From Geodermatophilaceae bacterium URHA0031 (lineage in GTDB: Bacteria; Actinomycetota; Actinomycetes; Mycobacteriales; Geodermatophilaceae): DNA of 64,000 bases. How positions within the stretch are numbered: position 1 is the stretch's first letter; every line of letters begins with the position of its first letter. The stretch covers positions 372,001-436,000 of the forward strand of contig JHVP01000002.1 in NCBI GenBank assembly GCA_000620205.1, given 5' to 3'. The notes beneath the pieces were generated by a model, which was not told the origin of the DNA, ran no database searches, and saw only the letters and a list, made by a program, of their open reading frames with translations. Both the position numbers and the translations under genes were made by a program. Below, piece by piece: positions 38,106 through 46,077 of this stretch.

Positions 38106-38525
38106 TCAGCGCTTGGAGTACTGGGGCGCCTTGCGGGCCTTCTTCAGCCCGTACTTCTTGCGCTCGGTGACGCGGGGGTCACGAGTCAGGAAGCCGGCCT
38201 TCTTCAGCGCCGGGCGGTCGTCGGGCTCGACCTCGATGAGCGCGCGGGCGATCGCCAGGCGCAGCGCACCGGCCTGGCCGCTGACGCCGCCACCGTGCAG
38301 GATGCCGACGACGTCGTACTGCTCGCCCTTCTCCAGGATCACGAACGGCTCGCGGATGAGCTGCTGGTGCACCTTGTTGGGGAAGTACTCCTCGATGGAG
38401 CGGCCGTTCAGCTTGAACTGGCCGGTGCCGGGGAGGAGACGCACCCGGACGATGGCCTCCTTGCGGCGGCCGACGGTCTGGATGGGACGCCCATCGGCGT
38501 CGGTCACGGTCAGTGCGCTGGTCAC
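38106..38525 (-). CDS. rpsI: 30S ribosomal protein S9
   Basis: 139 residues. [20 protein letters not shown] begins the conserved core and the C-terminal tail [17 protein letters not shown] reaches the P-site tRNA; the final KR is invariant. Start overlaps the rplM stop by four bases, so it is coupled to L13. Confidence 0.98.
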   Translation of the reverse strand: MTSALTVTDADGRPIQTVGRRKEAIVRVRLLPGTGQFKLNGRSIEEYFPNKVHQQLIREPFVILEKGEQYDVVGILHGGGVSGQAGALRLAIARALIEVEPDDRPALKKAGFLTRDPRVTERKKYGLKKARKAPQYSKR

Positions 38526-38965
38526 TGGGCCACCTGCTTGATCTCGAAGGTCTGGGGCTGCTGGGCGGCGTGCGGGTGCTCAGGCCCGGCGTAGACCTTG
38601 AGCTTGGAGAGCATCTGCCGGCCCAGCGTGTTGTGCGGCAGCATCCCCTTGACGGCGCGCTCGATGACGCGGTCGGGGCGGGTCTTCAGCTCGTCGCCGA
38701 CGTTGATCGCGCGCAGACCACCCGGGTAGCCGGAGTGGCGGTAGGCGACCTTGGCGTCGCGCTTGGAGCCGGTGAGGGCGACCCGGCCCGCGTTGACGAT
38801 GACGACGAAGTCGCCGGCGTCGACGTGCGGCGCGAACTGGGGCTTGTGCTTGCCGCGCAGGAGGATCGCGGTCTGGCTGGCGAGTCGACCGAGCACCACG
38901 TCGGTGGCGTCGATGACGTGCCAGGCCCGGGTGATCTCACCGGGCTTGGGGGAGTACGTGCGCAC
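38522..38965 (-). CDS. rplM: 50S ribosomal protein L13
   Basis: 147 residues from GTG 38965, which gives the standard N-terminus [24 protein letters not shown] three codons earlier would leave only two bases after AAGGA, so it is unlikely. [13 protein letters not shown] and [20 protein letters not shown] are the family signatures. First gene of rplM-rpsI-glmM, with a leader of about 130 bases holding a direct repeat. Confidence 0.96.
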   Translation of the reverse strand: MRTYSPKPGEITRAWHVIDATDVVLGRLASQTAILLRGKHKPQFAPHVDAGDFVVIVNAGRVALTGSKRDAKVAYRHSGYPGGLRAINVGDELKTRPDRVIERAVKGMLPHNTLGRQMLSKLKVYAGPEHPHAAQQPQTFEIKQVAQ

Positions 38966-39066
38966 GAGGCTCACTGTCCTTCGTCGTCGGGCGGGCGGCT
39001 GGTGGGATCGCCTCACCGAGCACGGGAGACTTGGGTCGGCCGACGACGGACGGGACCCCGGACACG

Positions 39067-39105
39067 CGCGCACCAGCCGGCGACGCGCACCAGCCGACCA
39101 CGATA
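39067..39105 (-). promoter_or_regulatory. rplM -10 element and 13-bp direct repeat
   Basis: TATCGT on the complement (39105-39100) is a fair -10. Immediately downstream, CGGCTGGTGCGCG occurs twice on the transcript strand (39096-39084 and 39079-39067), four bases apart. The repeats fall at the expected transcription start and first leader bases. Confidence 0.4.
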
Positions 39106-39134
39106 CCAGCGTCAGCTGACTCCCCAGTCCCTGG

Positions 39135-39184
39135 CCCGGCTGCAGGGACCCGCCGCGAGCGTGCGAGTGGTGGGGGCAGCCGGG
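39135..39184 (-). terminator. 3'-end hairpin repeat following the carbonic anhydrase gene
   Basis: CCCGGCTGC (39135-39143) pairs with GCAGCCGGG (39176-39184). The loop holds the same CGCCGCGAGC...TGCGAG...GGTGGGGG core as the copies after sucD and rpoA. AAGGACCC begins two bases after the stop codon. Confidence 0.6.
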
Positions 39185-39191
39185 TCCTTCG

Positions 39192-39677
39192 TCAGGCGAC
39201 TTCGCGCAGCCGTCCGGTCGTCACGTCGAACACCGTGCCGCGCACCTCGTGGGAGATCAGGTAGGGGCTCTCCCGGATCAGCCGCATGGACTCCCGCACG
39301 TCGTCGTCCACGTCGGTGAAGGTGCGGGCGGCCCACGGCGGGCGGCGGCCGGTGGCGCGCTCGACCGTGTCGGCGAAGGAGACGTCGTCGGTGGTCTGCA
39401 ACCCGCAGTCGGTGTGGTGGACCAGGACGATCTCCCGCGTGCCCAGTGCGTGCTGGCTGAGTGTCAGCGACCGGATGACGTCCTCGGTGATGACGCCACC
39501 CGCGTTGCGGATGACGTGCGCGTCCCCGATCTCCAGGCCCAGCACACCGAACAGCGGGATGCGCGAGTCCATGCACGCCACGACGGCGACCTTGCGCGCC
39601 GGGCGCACGGGCTTGCTGCCCGGGAACTGCTGCGCCCACTGCTCGTTCGCCTCGAGCATCCGGTCGATCTCGGCCAC
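39192..39677 (-). CDS. Beta-class carbonic anhydrase
   Basis: Hydrates CO2. 161 residues from GTG 39677 (GAGGAGG four to five bases upstream). Zinc ligands Cys35 in ACMDSR, His88 and Cys91 in LVHHTDCG; the Asp37-Arg39 dyad of the active site is intact. The [22 protein letters not shown] segment is typical of the plant-type/Rv1284-like beta class. A TAGCGT box at 39714-39709 (complement) is a probable -10. It diverges from moeA by 80 bases. Confidence 0.92.
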   Translation of the reverse strand: MAEIDRMLEANEQWAQQFPGSKPVRPARKVAVVACMDSRIPLFGVLGLEIGDAHVIRNAGGVITEDVIRSLTLSQHALGTREIVLVHHTDCGLQTTDDVSFADTVERATGRRPPWAARTFTDVDDDVRESMRLIRESPYLISHEVRGTVFDVTTGRLREVA

Positions 39678-39708
39678 GCGTCCTCCTCGGCTCGTGTGCT
39701 GCCGCTGA

Positions 39709-39714
39709 ACGCTA
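39709..39714 (-). promoter_or_regulatory. -10 element of the carbonic anhydrase gene
   Basis: TAGCGT on the complement, 31 bases before GTG 39677, leaving room for the GAGGAGG ribosome site. Confidence 0.4.
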
Positions 39715-39757
39715 ACCGCCGCGCCCCCGGTCGCGCCCATCGGTGAGGATGGGGGGC

Positions 39758-40963
39758 GTGCGCACGGTCGAGGAACACCAGGCGGTGGTGACCGGGCTGC
39801 TCGGCGCCCTGCCGGTCGAGGACGTCCCGCTGGCGGCGGCGGCCGGGCGGGTGGTCGCCTCCGACCTGCCCGCGCTGGTCTCGCTGCCCGGCTTCGCCAA
39901 CTCCGCGATGGACGGCTACGCCGCCCGGCACGCCGAGGTCGGGACGGCGAGCGAGGCCGCACCGGTCCGGCTGCCCGTCGGCGCCGACCTCCCCGCGGGG
40001 CGCACCGACGTCCCCCCGCTGCTGCCCGGCACGGTGCACCGGATCATGACCGGCGCCCCGCTGCCCGAGGGCGCCGACGTCGTCGTCCCGGTCGAGCGCA
40101 CCGACGGGGCCACCGACGTCGTCACCATCACCGGCTCCCCGGAGGTCGGCACCCACCTGCGGCACGCCGGGGAGGACATCCGCACCGGTGACCTGGCGCT
40201 GCCGGCCGGGACCGCCCTGGGAGCCGCACAGCTGGGCCTGGCCGCCGCGGTGGGGTACGCGTCGGTGCCGGTGCGCCGGCGTCCCCGGGTGCTGGTGCTC
40301 TCCACCGGCAGCGAGCTGGTCGAGCCCGGCCGGCCGCTGCAGCCCGGGCAGATCTACGAGTCGAACTCGGTGCTGCTCGCCGCGGCGGTCGCCGACGCCG
40401 GGGGCGAGGCCCGCACGCTGCACTTCGTCCCCGACGACGTCGACCAGTTCCTCACCACCGTGCGCGCCGAGCTGGCCGGCGCCGACCTGCTGGTCACCAG
40501 CGGCGGCGTGAGCGCCGGCGCCTACGAGGTGGTCAAGGACGCCTTCCGCGAGCTGGGCACCGTGGAGTTCACCAAGGTCGCGATGCAGCCGGGCGGACCG
40601 CAGGGCGCGGGCACCGTCGACGGGGTCCCGGTCGTCACCCTGCCGGGCAACCCGGTGAGCTCGTTCGTCTCCTTCGAGGTGTTCGTCCGCCCGGCGCTGC
40701 GCCGCGCGCTCGGCCACACCTCCCCCGACCGGCTCCGCACCACCGCCCGGCTGACCGCGGCATTGCGCTCCCCCGCCGGCCGCCGGCAGTTCCTCCGCGG
40801 CCGCTTCGACGGCGAGGTCGTCAGCCAGGTCGGCGGGCCGGGCTCGCACCTGGTCGCCCACCTGGCGCGCGCCAACTGCCTGGTCGTCGTCCCCGAGGAC
40901 GTGACCGAGCTGCCGGCGGGCGCGGAGGTCGTCGTCGTCCTGATCGAAGGAGCACTGCAATGA
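39758..40963 (+). CDS. moeA: Molybdopterin molybdenumtransferase MoeA
   Basis: Inserts molybdate into adenylated molybdopterin. 401 residues: FANSAMDGYAARH in the first domain, RIMTGAPLPEGADVVVPVE, the MoCF-like core with RVLVLSTGSELVEPG and LLVTSGGVSAGAYEVVKD, and LPGNPVSSFVSFEVFVRP. GTG 39758 has GAGGA eight bases upstream. It overlaps moaC by four bases and heads a moeA-moaC-mog operon. Confidence 0.95.
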   Translation: MRTVEEHQAVVTGLLGALPVEDVPLAAAAGRVVASDLPALVSLPGFANSAMDGYAARHAEVGTASEAAPVRLPVGADLPAGRTDVPPLLPGTVHRIMTGAPLPEGADVVVPVERTDGATDVVTITGSPEVGTHLRHAGEDIRTGDLALPAGTALGAAQLGLAAAVGYASVPVRRRPRVLVLSTGSELVEPGRPLQPGQIYESNSVLLAAAVADAGGEARTLHFVPDDVDQFLTTVRAELAGADLLVTSGGVSAGAYEVVKDAFRELGTVEFTKVAMQPGGPQGAGTVDGVPVVTLPGNPVSSFVSFEVFVRPALRRALGHTSPDRLRTTARLTAALRSPAGRRQFLRGRFDGEVVSQVGGPGSHLVAHLARANCLVVVPEDVTELPAGAEVVVVLIEGALQ

Positions 40964-41433
40964 CCGGAGCACGTCTCACGCACGTCGACGAGACCGGCGC
41001 CGCCCGGATGGTCGACGTCACCGCCAAGGCGGTGACCGAGCGGGTCGCGACGGCGGCCGGCCGGGTGCTGGTGAGCCCGGAGGTCATCGGGCTGCTGCGC
41101 GGGGCGGGCGTGCCCAAGGGCGACGCGGTCGCGGTGGCCCGGATCGCCGGGATCATGGGCGCCAAGCGGACGCCGGACCTGGTGCCGCTGTGCCACCCGA
41201 TCGCCCTGCACGGGGTGACCGTGGACATCGAGGTCGCCGACGACGCCGTGGAGATCACCGCCACGACCCGCACCGCCGACCGCACGGGCGTGGAGATGGA
41301 GGCGCTGACCTCCGTCGCCGTCGCCGGCCTGACCGTCATCGACATGGTCAAGGCCGTCGACCCGCGGGCGGTCATCACCGACGTCCGGCTGCTCAGCAAG
41401 TCCGGCGGCAAGAAGGGCGACTGGGTCCGGTGA
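40960..41433 (+). CDS. moaC: Cyclic pyranopterin monophosphate synthase MoaC
   Basis: Second half of the GTP to cPMP step. 157 residues: HVDETGAARMVDVTAKAVT, PLCHPIALHGV with the conserved His, GVEMEALTSVAVAGLTVIDM and the final VRLLSKSGGKKGDW with the catalytic Lys pair. Coupled to moeA upstream and mog downstream. The partner moaA is not in the window. Confidence 0.97.
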   Translation: MTGARLTHVDETGAARMVDVTAKAVTERVATAAGRVLVSPEVIGLLRGAGVPKGDAVAVARIAGIMGAKRTPDLVPLCHPIALHGVTVDIEVADDAVEITATTRTADRTGVEMEALTSVAVAGLTVIDMVKAVDPRAVITDVRLLSKSGGKKGDWVR

Positions 41434-41924
41434 GCGAGCTGCCCGCCGGTGCCCGCGCGGTCGTCGTCACCGCTTCCAACCGCGCCTCGGCCGGGGTCTA
41501 CCCCGACCGCAGCGGCCAGACGCTCGCCGAGGGGCTGCAGGCGCTCGGCTTCGCCGTGGACGGCCCGCACGTGTGCCGCGACGAGGTCGCCGGGCTCAGC
41601 GAGGTGCTCCGCGAGGCGGTCGCCTCCGGCGCCGACGTCGTCCTGACCACCGGCGGCACCGGGCTCTCCCCCACCGACGTCACGCCCGAGGCGACCCGCG
41701 AGGTCCTCGAGCGGGAGGCCCCGGGCATCGCCGAGGCGGTCCGCCGGTACGGCGAGGGGAAGGTCCCCACGTCGGTGCTCTCGCGCGGCATCGCCGGCAC
41801 CGCCGGCCGGACGCTCATCGTCAACCTGCCCGGTTCGACCGGCGGCGTGCGCGACGCCCTGGCGGTGCTCGGCCCACTGCTCCCGCACATCGTCAGCCAG
41901 CTCCGTGGCGGCGACCATGGCTGA
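41430..41924 (+). CDS. mog: Molybdopterin adenylyltransferase (MogA/MoaB family)
   Basis: Adenylates molybdopterin before metal insertion. 164 residues of the MoCF fold: AVVVTASNRASAGVYPDRSG, VLTTGGTGLSPTDVTPEATR (substrate loop) and VNLPGSTGGVRDALAVLGPLLPH. GTG 41430 overlaps the moaC stop as GTGA. MogA and MoaB cannot be separated from sequence look alone. A hairpin follows seven bases after the stop. Confidence 0.93.
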   Translation: MSELPAGARAVVVTASNRASAGVYPDRSGQTLAEGLQALGFAVDGPHVCRDEVAGLSEVLREAVASGADVVLTTGGTGLSPTDVTPEATREVLEREAPGIAEAVRRYGEGKVPTSVLSRGIAGTAGRTLIVNLPGSTGGVRDALAVLGPLLPHIVSQLRGGDHG

Positions 41925-41930
41925 GCAGAT

Positions 41931-41949
41931 TGCGATCCTCCGGATCGCA
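41931..41949 (+). terminator. Terminator of moeA-moaC-mog
   Basis: TGCGATCC (41931-41938) pairs with GGATCGCA (41942-41949) around TCC. The rest of the gap to fdhD (41950-42092) holds no feature I can support. Confidence 0.5.
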
Positions 41950-42092
41950 CCGCGGCCAGGAGACGTCCCCGACCGGCGCTGAGCCGCTGCCCGTGATCGC
42001 AGCGGGAGCCTCCGGCCCCGCGCTGCGCTCCCGGATCGTCCTGGCGGACGAGGTCTCCCTACTCGTACCCAGCTCAGCCCGTACCCAGGCTG

Positions 42093-42920
42093 CTACCCCA
42101 ACTCCAGCCGCTCAGGGTGGGTGTAGACGTTGCAGCCGTCGCCGCGGAGGAAGCCGATCAGGGTGATGCCGACGTCGGCGGCCAGCTCCACCGCGAGCGA
42201 GCTGGGCGCGGACACCGCCGCCAGCACCGGCACCGCGGCCATCGCCGCCTTCTGGGTCAGCTCGAACGACGACCGTCCGCTCACCATCAGCACGTGCCCG
42301 GCCAGCGGGACCCGGCCCTCGCGGACGGCGTCGCCGACCACCTTGTCCACCGCGTTGTGCCGGCCGACGTCCTCCCGCAGCGCGACCAGCTCGCCGTCCG
42401 CGGTGAACAGGCCGGCGGCGTGCAGCCCCCCGGTCTTGTCGAAGACCTGCTGGGCCGCGCGCAGCCGGTCGGGCAGCGCGAGCAGCGTCTCCAGCGACAG
42501 GCGGGTCTCGTCCGAGCGGACGTCGTAGGCGGTCCTGGTGCGGATCGCGTCGATGCTCGCCTTGCCGCACACCCCGCAGGAGCTGGAGGTGTAGAAGTTC
42601 CGGTCCAGCGCGGTGTCCGGCGCCTCGACGCCGGGTGCCAGGTCGACGTCGACGACGTTGTAGGTGTTGCGCCCCTCGTCGTCGACCGAGTTGCAGTACC
42701 GGAGCCCGGCGATGTCGGCGGCCGAGGTGATCACCCCCTCGGTGGCGAGGAAGCCGTGCACCAGGTCGAAGTCGTCACCCGGGGTGCGCATCGTCACGGC
42801 GAGCGGGGTGCCGCCGAGCCGGATCTCCAGCGGCTCCTCGGCGGCGACCGTGTCCGGACGTCGGGTGTGCACGGGCCCACGGATGCGCAGCACCGGGGTG
42901 CGGCTGGTGACTCTTCCCAC
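42093..42920 (-). CDS. fdhD: Formate dehydrogenase accessory sulfurtransferase FdhD
   Basis: Passes sulfur to the molybdenum cofactor of formate dehydrogenase. 275 residues: EEPLEIRLGGTPLAVTMRTPGDDFDL, the CxxC pair in TSSSCGVCGKASID, EDVGRHNAVDKVVG and LMVSGRSSFELTQKAAMA. GTG 42920 is set by a TACCGT box exactly seven bases upstream, so leaderless. It is divergent from mobA, whose own TACCGT box is 17 bases away. The dehydrogenase itself is not in the window. Confidence 0.94.
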   Translation of the reverse strand: MGRVTSRTPVLRIRGPVHTRRPDTVAAEEPLEIRLGGTPLAVTMRTPGDDFDLVHGFLATEGVITSAADIAGLRYCNSVDDEGRNTYNVVDVDLAPGVEAPDTALDRNFYTSSSCGVCGKASIDAIRTRTAYDVRSDETRLSLETLLALPDRLRAAQQVFDKTGGLHAAGLFTADGELVALREDVGRHNAVDKVVGDAVREGRVPLAGHVLMVSGRSSFELTQKAAMAAVPVLAAVSAPSSLAVELAADVGITLIGFLRGDGCNVYTHPERLELG

Positions 42921-42927
42921 GCGGGCG

Positions 42928-42955
42928 ACGGTACTCACCGGTAGCGCCCTACCGT
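42928..42955. promoter_or_regulatory. Back-to-back leaderless promoters of fdhD and mobA
   Basis: TACCGT on the complement (42933-42928) is seven bases from the fdhD GTG; TACCGT on the plus strand (42950-42955) is seven bases from the mobA ATG at 42963. The two identical boxes are mirror-placed in a 42-bp gap. Confidence 0.55.
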
Positions 42956-42962
42956 TCCCGCC

Positions 42963-43571
42963 ATGAGCTCGCTGCCACCCTTCGCCGCGATCGTCCTGGC
43001 CGGTGGCCGGGCGGCCCGGCTGGGCGGCCGGCCGAAGCCGCAGCTGGAGGTCGGCGACCGCACCATGCTCAGCAGCGTGCTGGCCGCCCTGGACGGTGCG
43101 GTCCCCCGCGTCGTCGTCGGGCCGCCGCAGCCGGTGCCGGCCGGTGTGCTGCTGGTCCGGGAGTCCCCGCCCGGCGGCGGTCCGGTGCCGGCGCTGGCCG
43201 CGGGCCTGGCCGCAGCCGGGGACGCCGAGGTCGTCGCAGTGCTCGCCGCCGACCTCCCGTTCGTGACCGTCGACGTGGTGACGGCCCTGCGCGAGCGGCT
43301 GACCGGCGACGGCGTGCTCGTCGTCGACGACACCGGCCGCGACCAGCTGCTGCTCGGCGTCTGGCGCACCGCCGTGCTCCGCGCCGCGACCGCCGGAGCC
43401 CGCCCGCACGCCCCGCTGCGCGGGGTCCTCGCCCCGCTGGCGGTCCGCCGCTACCGGCCGGCGGTGCGGGCCGGCGTCCCCGCACCCTGGACCGACTGCG
43501 ACACCCCCGCGGAGCTCGCCCGCGCGCGGGCGGCGGCTGCCGGCCGGGTGCCCGGGCGCGGACAGGAGTAG
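42963..43571 (+). CDS. mobA: Molybdenum cofactor guanylyltransferase-like protein
   Basis: 202-residue NTP-transferase: IVLAGGRAARLGGRPKPQLEVGDRTM is the nucleotide-binding signature, VLAADLPFVTVDVVTAL the metal-binding Asp. It would attach GMP (or CMP) to molybdopterin. The C-terminus is short with a basic stretch and WTDCDTPAELARARA, as in MobA. Leaderless ATG at 42963. Followed nine bases later by an NAD(P)-binding protein gene. Confidence 0.87.
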   Translation: MSSLPPFAAIVLAGGRAARLGGRPKPQLEVGDRTMLSSVLAALDGAVPRVVVGPPQPVPAGVLLVRESPPGGGPVPALAAGLAAAGDAEVVAVLAADLPFVTVDVVTALRERLTGDGVLVVDDTGRDQLLLGVWRTAVLRAATAGARPHAPLRGVLAPLAVRRYRPAVRAGVPAPWTDCDTPAELARARAAAAGRVPGRGQE

Positions 43572-43580
43572 ACAGCCCCC

Positions 43581-44243
43581 ATGCGCGTCGTCATCGCAGG
43601 AGCCCATGGCCAGGTCGCCCGCCGGTTGGGCCGGTTGCTCAGCGGCCGCGGCGACTCCGTCGCCGGCATCGTCCGCAACCCCGACCACCGGGCGGACCTG
43701 GAGTCCGACGGCGTCGAACCGGTCGTGCTGGACCTGGAGCAGGCGTCGGTCGAGGAGGTGGCCGACGTCGTCCGCGGCGCCGACGCGGTCGTCTTCGCGG
43801 CGGGCGGCGGACCCAGCAGCGGGATCGAGCGCAAGCACACCGTCGACCGCGGCGCGGCGCTGCTGCTCGCCGACGCGGCGGAGGCCGCCGGTGTCCGGCC
43901 GTACCTGCTGGTCTCCTCCATGGGAGTCGAGCAGGCGCGCCAGGGGACGCCGCCGGGCATGGACCCGCAGTTCGCCGCCTACCTGCAGGCGAAGCTGGCC
44001 GCGGAGGACCACATCCTGCCGCGCCCCGGTCTCGACACCACCATCGTGCGACCGGGCGGGCTGACCGACGACCCGGGCACCGGCCGGGTGACGCTGCGGC
44101 ACGGCGTGGAGCGCGGGCAGGTGACGCGGGACGACGTCGCGGCAGTGCTCGCCGAGGTGTTGTCCGCCGGGAAGTGGGGCGAGGTGGTCGAGCTGGTCGG
44201 CGGGGACACCCCGATCGCCGAGGCCGTCGCCGCTCTCCCCTAG
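43581..44243 (+). CDS. NAD(P)-binding Rossmann protein (atypical SDR)
   Basis: 220 residues. GAHGQVARRLGRLL is the dinucleotide loop, VVLDLEQASVEEVADVV and VVFAAGGGPSSGIERKHTVD follow, and YLQAKLAAEDHILPRPGLDTTIVRPGGL is the SDR-a5 (YwnB/NmrA-like) active region with Lys but no classic Tyr-x3-Lys. Reductase or redox sensor; substrate unknown. Probably co-transcribed with mobA. Its TAG stop shares the sequence CTAG with the stop of convergent truA. Confidence 0.85.
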   Translation: MRVVIAGAHGQVARRLGRLLSGRGDSVAGIVRNPDHRADLESDGVEPVVLDLEQASVEEVADVVRGADAVVFAAGGGPSSGIERKHTVDRGAALLLADAAEAAGVRPYLLVSSMGVEQARQGTPPGMDPQFAAYLQAKLAAEDHILPRPGLDTTIVRPGGLTDDPGTGRVTLRHGVERGQVTRDDVAAVLAEVLSAGKWGEVVELVGGDTPIAEAVAALP

Positions 44244-45085
44244 GCGCGCTTGGCGCGGGTGACGAGTGCGCGGGCGGCCAGGTCGTCGTCCGGTGGGTAG
44301 TCGACGCGGACGAGCGTGAGGCCGCCCGCCGGCGCCACCGGGACGTCGTTGGCGCGGGTGTCCATGGCCAGCAGCGAGGCGGGCCAGCCGGCCGGACGGC
44401 GCCCCTCGCCGACCGCGATGAGCGCCCCCACCAGGCTGCGCACCATCGAGTGGCAGAACGCGTCGGCCGAGGCCCGCACCTCGATGACCGCACCGTCGCG
44501 GCGCACGTCCAGGTCGAGCAGGGTCCGGATGGTGGTGGCGCCCTCCCGCCGGCGGCAGAAGGCGGCGAAGTCGTGCTGACCGAGCAGCAGCGCCGCGGCC
44601 ACCCGCATCGCCGAGGCGTCCAGCCGACGCGGCCAGGCAGCCGTGTCCGCCCGGCGGAGTGGCGGAGGCCCGGAGTCGGCGTCGGTCAGCCGGTACACGT
44701 AGTGCCGGGCGAGGGCGGCGAAGCGGGCGTCGAACTCGGGGCGGACCACCCGGGCACCGGTGACGGCCACGTCGGGTGGCAGGACGCCGCGCAGCCGCCT
44801 CAGCAACCGGCTCTCGTGCGCGGCGAAGAGCTCCCCCGGCAGGTCGGTGTGCGCGACCTGACCGACGGCGTGCACCCCGGCGTCGGTGCGGCCGGCCACG
44901 GTGAGGTCGACGTCGTACCGCAGCACCGTCGCCAACCCGAGCTCCAGCTCGCCCTGGACGGTGCGCTGACCGGGCTGGCGGGCCCAGCCGTGCAGCGCCG
45001 TGCCGTCGTAGCTGACCTCCAGCCGGACGCGGACGAGCCCGCCACCGGTACCGGTGGCGGGCTCGTCGACGTGCAGGTGCTCCAC
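44240..45085 (-). CDS. truA: tRNA pseudouridine(38-40) synthase TruA
   Basis: Modifies U38-U40 in tRNA anticodon stems. 281 residues from GTG 45085: VRVRLEVSYDGTALHGWARQ, catalytic Asp in VAGRTDAGVHAVGQVAH, and FCRRREGATTIRTLLDLDV and FCHSMVRSLVGALIAVGEG later. No other usable start lies closer to the conserved core, so the first 18 codons include a 36-bp palindrome that also looks like the rplQ terminator. Normal order rpoA-rplQ-truA. Confidence 0.94.
   Translation of the reverse strand: MEHLHVDEPATGTGGGLVRVRLEVSYDGTALHGWARQPGQRTVQGELELGLATVLRYDVDLTVAGRTDAGVHAVGQVAHTDLPGELFAAHESRLLRRLRGVLPPDVAVTGARVVRPEFDARFAALARHYVYRLTDADSGPPPLRRADTAAWPRRLDASAMRVAAALLLGQHDFAAFCRRREGATTIRTLLDLDVRRDGAVIEVRASADAFCHSMVRSLVGALIAVGEGRRPAGWPASLLAMDTRANDVPVAPAGGLTLVRVDYPPDDDLAARALVTRAKRA
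45032..45067 (-). terminator. 36-bp palindrome inside the start of truA
   Basis: GACGAGCCCGCCACCGGT (45032-45049) is followed at once by its exact complement (45050-45067). It begins 47 bases after the rplQ stop codon and covers truA codons 7-18 (peptide DEPATGTGGGLV). Terminator or attenuator between rplQ and truA. Confidence 0.6.
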
Positions 45086-45113
45086 GGAGCTGACCGTCAG
45101 GAGACGGTCGGGG

Positions 45114-45908
45114 TCACTTGGGGTCGACCTCGGGCTCGCCACCGGGGGCGTGGGTGCCCGCGGTCGCGGCGTCGCCGAGCTCAGCGGCCTCGACCTCGGC
45201 GGCGGCAGCGGCGGCCACGTCGGGGCTGAGGGTCGGGTCGTCGACGACGGCCAGGTTCTCGGCGGTCGGCTCCGGGGTGACGTCGGCGTCGTCCTGGCGC
45301 TCACCGTCGGGGTTGAAGACGTCGGTGACGACGGCCTGCCCCTCCTCGAGCCCCTCGGCGTCGGCCACGACGGCCGGGCTGGTGTCGCCACCCGGGCCGG
45401 TGGTGACGTCGGTGTCGACCAGGCCGGGCTCGGTCACGTCGGCGGTGACCTCACCGGCGGCGGAGGCCGCACCGGCACCGGCGGCGGTCGAACCGGCGAA
45501 CCGGGTGCCACGGGCGCGCTCGGCCTCGCCGACGGCCTGCTGGGCCACCGTCAGCGCCTCGACCAGCTCGATGACGGCCATCGGCGCGTTGTCGCCCTTG
45601 CGGGGACCGACCTTGACGATGCGGGTGTAGCCACCAGGCCGGTTCTCGTAGCGCGGGCCGATCTCGGCGAACAGGTGGTGGACGACGTCCTTGTCGCGGA
45701 TCACCGTCATCACCTGCCGGCGGGCGTGCAGGTCACCGCGCTTGGCGAAGGTCACCAGCTTCTCGGCGTACGGGCGCAGCCGCTTGGCCTTGGCCTCGGT
45801 GGTGGTGATCCGCCCGTGCTCGAACAGCGAGGTGGCCAGGTTGGCCAGCATCAGCCGCTCGTGCGCGGGGGACCCGCCGAGACGGGGACCCTTGGTGGGG
45901 GTGGGCAT
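45114..45908 (-). CDS. rplQ: 50S ribosomal protein L17 with long acidic extension
   Basis: 264 residues, more than twice the bacterial norm. The first 118 are a standard L17 ([48 protein letters not shown]). The remaining 145 or so are low-complexity, rich in Ala, Asp, Glu, Thr and Val, with no Cys or membrane segment and a net strong negative charge. The frame stays open through it with normal codon bias, so it is translated. Two hairpins separate it from rpoA. Confidence 0.97.
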   Translation of the reverse strand: MPTPTKGPRLGGSPAHERLMLANLATSLFEHGRITTTEAKAKRLRPYAEKLVTFAKRGDLHARRQVMTVIRDKDVVHHLFAEIGPRYENRPGGYTRIVKVGPRKGDNAPMAVIELVEALTVAQQAVGEAERARGTRFAGSTAAGAGAASAAGEVTADVTEPGLVDTDVTTGPGGDTSPAVVADAEGLEEGQAVVTDVFNPDGERQDDADVTPEPTAENLAVVDDPTLSPDVAAAAAAEVEAAELGDAATAGTHAPGGEPEVDPK

Positions 45909-45986
45909 GTCGGTCCTTCCTCAGGCGGCCGGGCGGGCATGTGCCGGCTGCGCGTCGTCCATCGCGGTGCTGCGTCGTGCTGGTGT

Positions 45987-46017
45987 GTCCCGGGGCCAGT
46001 GTGACTGGCCCCGGGAC
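45987..46017 (-). terminator. Hairpin between rpoA and rplQ
   Basis: GTCCCGGGGCCAGT (45987-46000) pairs with ACTGGCCCCGGGAC (46004-46017) around GTG, a perfect 14-bp stem in the rpoA-rplQ gap. Confidence 0.65.
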
Positions 46018-46019
46018 GG

Positions 46020-46070
46020 CCCCGCTGCCGGGGCCCGCCGCGAGCGTGCGAGCGGTGGGGGGCAGCGGGG
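46020..46070 (-). terminator. 3'-end hairpin repeat following rpoA
   Basis: CCCCGCTGCC (46020-46029) pairs with GGCAGCGGGG (46061-46070). The loop has the full CGCCGCGAGC...TGCGAG...GGTGGGGG core, and AAGGACCCC begins two bases after the rpoA stop codon. Tandem with the hairpin at 45987-46017. Confidence 0.65.
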
Positions 46071-46077
46071 TCCTTAC

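Noticed and set aside
39678-39757. Molybdenum-cofactor riboswitch before moeA
   Set aside because: Only 80 bases separate the divergent genes and most of it is occupied by a -10 and two ribosome sites.
41917-41982. 21-codon ORF overlapping the end of mog
   Set aside because: It runs through the mog terminator hairpin, has no ribosome site and a composition expected by chance.
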